Under the pieces are notes generated by a model, which had not been told where the DNA came from, searched no databases, and was given only the letters and a program-made list of their open reading frames with translations. DNA of 64,000 nucleotides from Bryobacter sp. CoA8 C33 (GTDB lineage Bacteria; Acidobacteriota; Terriglobia; Bryobacterales; Bryobacteraceae), in the NCBI GenBank assembly GCA_019931185.1, contig JAINDK010000023.1, positions 89,958-153,957 of the forward strand, given 5' to 3'. This document shows, piece by piece, positions 60,392 to 64,000 of the stretch. Every line of letters begins with the position of its first letter. Position 1 is the stretch's first letter. A program made the position numbers and the translations under genes.

Positions 60392-60415
60392 TTGCGGTAC
60401 TTCCTCCCAATCGCA

Positions 60416-60445
60416 AGTATATACAACTATTTTCCTATCTGACAA
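60416..60445 (-). promoter_or_regulatory. Promoter of the small secreted protein gene
   Basis: On the minus strand TTGTCA (60440-60445), 18-bp spacer, TATACT (60416-60421). The predicted start near 60409 leaves a leader of about 18 nt holding AGGAAG, in contrast to the leaderless starts elsewhere in the window. Confidence 0.65.
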
Positions 60446-60462
60446 CCCGATAAAATATTCCC

Positions 60463-60927
60463 GTGGCGAACAAATCCAATTTTACCGTCGAAGAATGGGA
60501 TCTCCTGCGCCGTGCCCCCCTGGTCTCGGGCGCCATGATCATGGCGGCCAGCCCCAGCGGCCCGCTCGGGGTACTGAAGGAATCCGCGGCCCTTTCCCAG
60601 ATGCTCCTCCATGGCCTCGAGAATGCTTCCACGGAATTGCTTCAGACCCTCAGTGCCGATTTCAAAACTCATTGGTCCATCGAGCAGATCACTCAGGACC
60701 CCGATCAGTTGCGCTCGATTGCACTAACCGCTTGCCGCGAACTCGCCACCCTGCTCCGCCACAAAGCCACCCCGGAGGAAGCCGATGAGTTCAAGGCCTG
60801 GCTCATCGAAACTGCCCGCCGCGTTGCCACCGCCGCTCGCGAAGGCGGTTTTCTCGGCTTTGGCGGTACCAATGTTACCGAGGCCGAACTTTCCGCTATC
60901 GATCAGATTGAAATCGCCCTCCGTTAA
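60463..60927 (+). CDS. Conserved hypothetical helical protein
   Basis: 154 residues, mostly helical and without a signal peptide. Landmarks: FTVEEWDLLRRAPLVSGAMIMAASPSGPLGVLKESAAL at the start and REGGFLGFGGTNVTEAELSAIDQIEIALR at the end. I have an impression of similar proteins in several phyla but cannot name a function. GTG 60463 lies 6 nt after TAAAAT (60451-60456) without a ribosome-binding site, so a leaderless mRNA is likely. Divergent from the small secreted protein over 71 bp. Confidence 0.75.
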   Translation: MANKSNFTVEEWDLLRRAPLVSGAMIMAASPSGPLGVLKESAALSQMLLHGLENASTELLQTLSADFKTHWSIEQITQDPDQLRSIALTACRELATLLRHKATPEEADEFKAWLIETARRVATAAREGGFLGFGGTNVTEAELSAIDQIEIALR

Positions 60928-60934
60928 CACCCCT

Positions 60935-60964
60935 CTTGCGGACCGCTTCGCCCCTCCGTATACT
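60935..60964 (+). promoter_or_regulatory. Likely promoter of the mini-HTH gene
   Basis: TTGCGG (60935-60940), 18-bp spacer, TATACT (60959-60964). The predicted start near 60971 gives a leader of about 50 nt to ATG 61023. Confidence 0.45.
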
Positions 60965-61022
60965 CTATTTTTCGCGCGCAATTTCGTCCCCGCGCATCCG
61001 ATAAACACCAAGAGCTGTTTCT

Positions 61023-61289
61023 ATGCTGTTACGCGACGAATCCGATCCTCTCGCTCCTCAACGGGAAGCCGCAATGTTCTACGGTTTGTTTCTCCGCGGA
61101 CATTCCGCCGAGGAAATACGCCGCGACATCGATGTTCCCAAGGACACCCTCCAAAGATGGCTCGGTACGCGTCGCTATGGCGATCACTTCCGCGACAATC
61201 TCAAGCGCATCTACTCCTACCGCAAGCAGGTGCTGGCCATCTTTGATGAACTCGTGATGAATGAACGCACACGCCAACGTCTCCACTAG
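61023..61289 (+). CDS. Small helix-turn-helix protein
   Basis: 88 residues. RGHSAEEIRRDIDVPKDTLQRWLGTRRYG (about 25-53) reads as a homeodomain-like/terminase-type helix-turn-helix, followed by a basic helix SYRKQVLAIFDELVMNERTRQRLH. It is probably a DNA-binding protein made of little else; target unknown. ATG 61023 has AAGAG about 10 nt upstream and its own likely promoter. Followed after 17 nt by the PhzF gene. Confidence 0.68.
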   Translation: MLLRDESDPLAPQREAAMFYGLFLRGHSAEEIRRDIDVPKDTLQRWLGTRRYGDHFRDNLKRIYSYRKQVLAIFDELVMNERTRQRLH

Positions 61290-61306
61290 CTCATAATCAG
61301 GCCAGG

Positions 61307-62104
61307 ATGACCCTCACCTGCTACGTCGTCGACGCCTTCACCGATCTGCTCTTTCACGGTAACCCCGCCGCCGTCGTCCCCCTGGATGCCTGGCTGCCCG
61401 ACAGCCTTCTGCAGTCCATAGCCGCCGAGCACAACCTCGCTGAGACGGTTTACTTCGTCCCTTCTCCTGACGGCTACGAGATTCGCTGGTTTACTCCCGT
61501 TACCGAAGTCGACCTCTGCGGCCATGCCACCCTTGCCGCAGGCTTCATCATTGAGCAGTTTCTCGATCCCCTCGCCTCCTCGATTCGCTTCCTGTCCAAG
61601 TCCGGCACCCTCGGCCTCGACATCGCCGGCGGGGTTTACACCCTCGATTTCCCCTCCCGCCCCGCTTCTCCCATCCACCCCGACGAGCACCTCCTTGATG
61701 GACTCAACCTAGCCCCATCCCTTGTCCTGGCCGCCCGTGACTATCTCGCCGTCTATGATTCGGCCAGCCAAGTCCGCTCGCTTACTCCCGACATGCTCGC
61801 GCTTTCCCGAATTCATCGCTTTGCCGTCATTGCCACCGCTCCCGGCGACGAACCGGGCATCGACTTCGTCAGCCGCTTTTTCGCCCCCGCTCAGGGCGTC
61901 CCCGAAGACCCGGTCACCGGCAGCGCCCACTCCACGCTGATTCCTTACTGGGCTGCTGTCCTTGGCAAATCCCGGATGCTGGCCCGCCAGGTTTCCGCCC
62001 GGGGCGGGGAACTCCACTGTGCCCTCGCCGGTGATCGCGTGCGCATCGGCGGACGCGCTGTCCTCTACTCCAAGAGTGAAATTTACCTGCCCTCCCATTC
62101 CTGA
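61307..62104 (+). CDS. PhzF/YddE-family isomerase
   Basis: 265 residues of the two-domain diaminopimelate-epimerase fold. Catalytic E46 in EHNLAETVYF, FTPVTEVDLCGHATLAAGF (substrate/phosphate loop) and the C-terminal DPVTGSAHSTLIPYW are diagnostic. PhzF itself isomerises a phenazine precursor; most relatives have unknown substrates and no other phenazine gene is nearby. The stretch after residue 130 is shorter than in many members. GCCAGG lies 3-8 nt upstream of the ATG. Confidence 0.9.
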   Translation: MTLTCYVVDAFTDLLFHGNPAAVVPLDAWLPDSLLQSIAAEHNLAETVYFVPSPDGYEIRWFTPVTEVDLCGHATLAAGFIIEQFLDPLASSIRFLSKSGTLGLDIAGGVYTLDFPSRPASPIHPDEHLLDGLNLAPSLVLAARDYLAVYDSASQVRSLTPDMLALSRIHRFAVIATAPGDEPGIDFVSRFFAPAQGVPEDPVTGSAHSTLIPYWAAVLGKSRMLARQVSARGGELHCALAGDRVRIGGRAVLYSKSEIYLPSHS

Positions 62105-62129
62105 TTCCACTGCGTTAGACTCAGCAATC

Positions 62130-62768
62130 ATGGCCAAGCTCAACCGGCGCCAGTCTCTCGAACTCTGCATCTCCCGGGGGCTTCTCTTCGGCGGTCTTTC
62201 TCAACAAAACCTTCTCTCTGCCTGGCAGGCTGCTGAGTCCACTGCCCTCAAGCCCACCCCAGCCGAGGTCCTCGGGCCTTTCTACCGGAAAGGTGCTCCC
62301 CAGCAGAATTTGCTGCGTGCCCCCGGTGACGCAGGTTTCCCCCTCAAGGTCACCGGCCGTGTTCTCAACTCCAGGGCACAACTCGTCGAGGCTGCAACCG
62401 TCGAACTCTGGCATGCCGATCACCATGGCCGTTACGACACGCGCGGCTACAAGTATCGTGCTCGCTTGAGCCCCGACGACAAAGGCTTCTACTCTGTCGA
62501 TACCGTCATGCCCGGTCACTATGCCGACCGCCCCGCCCAACACATCCACTACCTCATCACCGCTCCTGGTCACAAATCCCTCATCACCCAGGCCTATTTC
62601 GCCACAGACCCCTTCTTCGAGGGCAACCCCGACAAGAACTGGAAAAAGAACGGCATCGCCGAAAGCAAGGAACTGATTCTCCCCGTCCGCCTCTATGAGG
62701 GCGGTGCAACCGCCGCCGATCCCCCCCGCGCCGAAATTACCTTCGACATCATCCTCGAGCGAGCCTGA
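62130..62768 (+). CDS. Intradiol ring-cleavage dioxygenase-like protein with Tat-like N-terminus
   Basis: 212 residues. NRRQSLELCISRGLLFGGLS resembles a twin-arginine signal, so an exported location is possible. The compact beta-sandwich domain has the non-haem Fe(III) ligands: Tyr102 (WHADHHGRYD), Tyr131 and His138/His140 in PGHYADRPAQHIHY. Known relatives open catechol or protocatechuate rings; small exported ones may attack plant phenolics. ATG 62130 lies 8 nt after TAGACT, with no ribosome-binding site. An upstream in-frame start would overlap the PhzF gene in another frame and is rejected. The WD40 gene follows after 5 nt. Confidence 0.85.
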   Translation: MAKLNRRQSLELCISRGLLFGGLSQQNLLSAWQAAESTALKPTPAEVLGPFYRKGAPQQNLLRAPGDAGFPLKVTGRVLNSRAQLVEAATVELWHADHHGRYDTRGYKYRARLSPDDKGFYSVDTVMPGHYADRPAQHIHYLITAPGHKSLITQAYFATDPFFEGNPDKNWKKNGIAESKELILPVRLYEGGATAADPPRAEITFDIILERA

Positions 62769-62773
62769 TCCCC

Positions 62774-63640
62774 ATGCCAACTTCCCAGCGCCGCATCGCC
62801 ACTGGCTGTGCTCCCACTGCCATTCACTTTACTCGCGACCACCAGCACATCGCCGCCCGTTGCCCCGATGGCAAGCTGCAAATCTATGCCCTCTCCTCCG
62901 GCAAGATGACCAGCGAGCGCGCCTTCCCTTCGACGGCGCTGTTGCTTGCCGCCGACTTCCTCTACGACAACGGCCAGATCTGGGATCTTTCCGCCAATCG
63001 CCACACTCAGCTTGCCTCCTCCCTCCCCCGGTCCGGCGCCGCCCTCTCTCCTGACCGCCGTTTTCTCGCTACTTCCAATCCCTCCGAGCGTACCGTTCGA
63101 CTTTGGGATCTCAGCACTGGAAAACAATCTCACACGCTTCCCGACGGCATCGGCGGCGCTGCCCGCCTCGCCTTCTCCCCAGATGGCGAAACCGTCGTCA
63201 GCGCAAATTACGATAACGACATTCGCATCTGGCGCACCCGCTCCGGAGAACTCGTTCGCAAAATCGACGACCTCACCGGCGCCATGTTCGCCGCCACCTT
63301 CACTCCCGATGGTCGCGCCCTCATTACCGCCGGACTCGACGAAACTGTCTACGTCTGGAATACCCGCAACTTCACTCTCGAGCGTAAGCTCGAAGGCCAT
63401 GGCCAAACCATCGCCTCGCTCGCGATTTCCCCCGATAGCCGCACCCTCATCACGGGCGGCTTCGATGTTCTCACTCTCAAGAATCCCGTCCGCATCGTTG
63501 TTTGGGATTTCGCCTCAGGCCGCATCACCGATACCCTGAACGCACCTCACCGCGCGGTTCAGCTCACCTTTTCCCCCGATGGCAAGTGGGCTGCTTTTCT
63601 CACCGGCGAGAAGGAAATCTCGCTGCTCGGCTTCGCCTAG
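62774..63640 (+). CDS. WD40-repeat protein
   Basis: 288 residues made of about six WD40-type blades: LWDLSTGKQSHTLPDG, FSPDGETVVSANYDNDIRIWRTRSG, FTPDGRALITAGLDETVYVWNTRNFTLERKLEGHG, ISPDSRTLITGGFD, VWDFASGRITDTLNAPHR and FSPDGKWAAFLTGEKEISLLGF. No signal peptide, so probably a cytosolic scaffold. Partner unknown; being 5 nt after the dioxygenase gene it may be co-expressed. Convergent with the DinB fragment at a 1-nt gap. Confidence 0.88.
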   Translation: MPTSQRRIATGCAPTAIHFTRDHQHIAARCPDGKLQIYALSSGKMTSERAFPSTALLLAADFLYDNGQIWDLSANRHTQLASSLPRSGAALSPDRRFLATSNPSERTVRLWDLSTGKQSHTLPDGIGGAARLAFSPDGETVVSANYDNDIRIWRTRSGELVRKIDDLTGAMFAATFTPDGRALITAGLDETVYVWNTRNFTLERKLEGHGQTIASLAISPDSRTLITGGFDVLTLKNPVRIVVWDFASGRITDTLNAPHRAVQLTFSPDGKWAAFLTGEKEISLLGFA

Positions 63641-63641
63641 G

Positions 63642-63857
63642 CTACATCCCCGGGTAGTACACCAGGTCGGTGGATACCGCTTCACCCCCTGCCTGCCGGA
63701 TCATCGTGATCACTTGCCCCCGGTGATAACTTGCGTGGTTCACTACATGCAACAGGATCTTGTAGCGCAACTCGCTCTTCGCCTCACCCTTGATATTGAT
63801 CCAATCCAGTCGCCCCTCGATGACCGCCTCGTCTTGGGCCCGTACCCACTCCGCCAT
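63642..63857 (-). pseudogene. Truncated DinB-family protein (C-terminal fragment)
   Basis: 71 residues corresponding only to the C-terminal half of a DinB/YfiT-type four-helix protein: EGRLDWINIKGEAKSELRYKILLHVVNHASYHRGQVITMIRQAGGE, with the metal-binding His-x3-His of HASYH. Normal members have about 150-170 residues and a further N-terminal His ligand. Upstream the frame is open for only about 15 more codons to a TAG and reads nothing DinB-like, so the N-terminal half is gone. It could be a remnant or a short functional domain; I favour a remnant. Confidence 0.6.
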
Positions 63858-63934
63858 CCCATTTAACCTAGAAAAAGCGGTTGTCGGTCGACCGCATGTG
63901 CAGATTGGCTCCTAAACCCCTGATAATGGGGCGC

Positions 63935-64000
63935 ATGGCGAAGAGCGAGAAGGAATGGGCGGCTCACCCATTGGGTGAGCCGCTTTTGGACTTGCCGGAA
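63935..64000 (+). CDS. Possible gene start, cut by window edge
   Basis: ATG 63935 opens a frame to the window edge (MAKSEKEWAAHPLGEPLLDL). GATAAT (63922-63927) lies 7 nt upstream, the same leaderless layout as several genes here; ATG 63926 is in frame too. A strong hairpin lies inside the frame, which argues against it. Too short to assign. Confidence 0.3.
   Translation, partial: MAKSEKEWAAHPLGEPLLDLPE
63959..63987 (+). terminator. Terminator-like hairpin at the window edge
   Basis: GCGGCTCACCC (63959-63969) and GGGTGAGCCGC (63973-63983) form a perfect 11-bp stem with a 3-nt loop followed by TTTT. It could end a short transcript from the 63858-63958 region or be a structure inside the start of the next gene. 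Confidence 0.4.

Noticed and set aside
63959..63987. Terminator for the WD40 gene
   Set aside because: It lies more than 300 bp beyond the WD40 stop, with the minus-strand DinB fragment between.

Overview
The window reads as chromosomal DNA of an acidobacterium, most likely of the Bryobacterales/Solibacter type. This is inferred from gene content, not from a marker RNA. The signs are large Oar-like TonB-dependent receptors, several TonB/ExbBD-type proteins, Tat-signal Gfo/Idh/MocA oxidoreductases, a Tat-signal sugar-phosphate isomerase-like protein, a PL22-like lyase, moderately high GC, and tightly packed short operons. I found no tRNA, rRNA, CRISPR array, insertion sequence, phage gene or integration site. 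No stretch over 300 bp lacks a gene.

Layout. 1-8.5 kb (mostly minus): 3'-truncated receptor, membrane spermidine-synthase-like protein, a Cys/Met-metabolism PLP enzyme, a small membrane protein, cysS, and a membrane/SRPBCC protein. 8.6-13.1 kb (plus): tgt, yajC, secD, secF. 13.1-16.6 kb: a TonB-ExbB-ExbD-ExbD-TPR lipoprotein operon closed by a strong terminator. 16.7-20.3 kb: bifunctional rel, a DUF971 gene and a second TonB-like protein with a duplicated cytoplasmic motif. 20.4-25.6 kb: a secreted hypothetical, an M48-like membrane protein without HExxH, a YqiA-like hydrolase, a secreted hypothetical and a CocE-like hydrolase. 25.6-27.3 kb: perR-ahpC-ahpD with a visible promoter and Per box. 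27.3-31.5 kb: an SDR facing a coupled MocA / MetE-like / PL22-like cassette. 31.5-39.5 kb: speA, a secreted hypothetical, aldo/keto reductase, leuS, secreted phosphodiesterase-like protein. 39.5-45.3 kb: argF-argH-argR-membrane MutS-like ATPase-MocA, preceded by a double ARG box. 45.3-51.5 kb (minus): recO-glyQ-glyS-ppdK. 51.7-58.2 kb: a full-length receptor, serS, isomerase-like protein, AI-2E-type permease. 58.2-64 kb: ruvX-mltG-hypothetical, small hypotheticals, PhzF, intradiol dioxygenase, WD40 protein, a DinB remnant and a possible gene start at the edge.

How it works together. The window combines housekeeping (four aminoacyl-tRNA synthetases counting both GlyRS subunits as one, Sec accessory proteins, stringent response, recO, ruvX) with TonB-driven outer-membrane transport, peroxide defence (PerR/AhpCD), arginine synthesis under ArgR, polyamine synthesis (SpeA) and probable uronate/carbohydrate breakdown.

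Most notable signals. (1) Many first genes carry a TANNNT hexamer 6-8 nt before the start codon and no good ribosome-binding site, which predicts widespread leaderless mRNAs. (2) A near-consensus promoter with the Per box filling its spacer precedes perR. (3) Two 18-bp ARG boxes 3 bp apart precede argF, with argR in the same operon. (4) Strand composition changes from G-rich to C-rich across the window whatever the gene direction, as expected near a replication terminus. (5) An M48-family homologue has lost its zinc motif. (6) A TonB homologue has a 129-bp tandem duplication in its cytoplasmic part.
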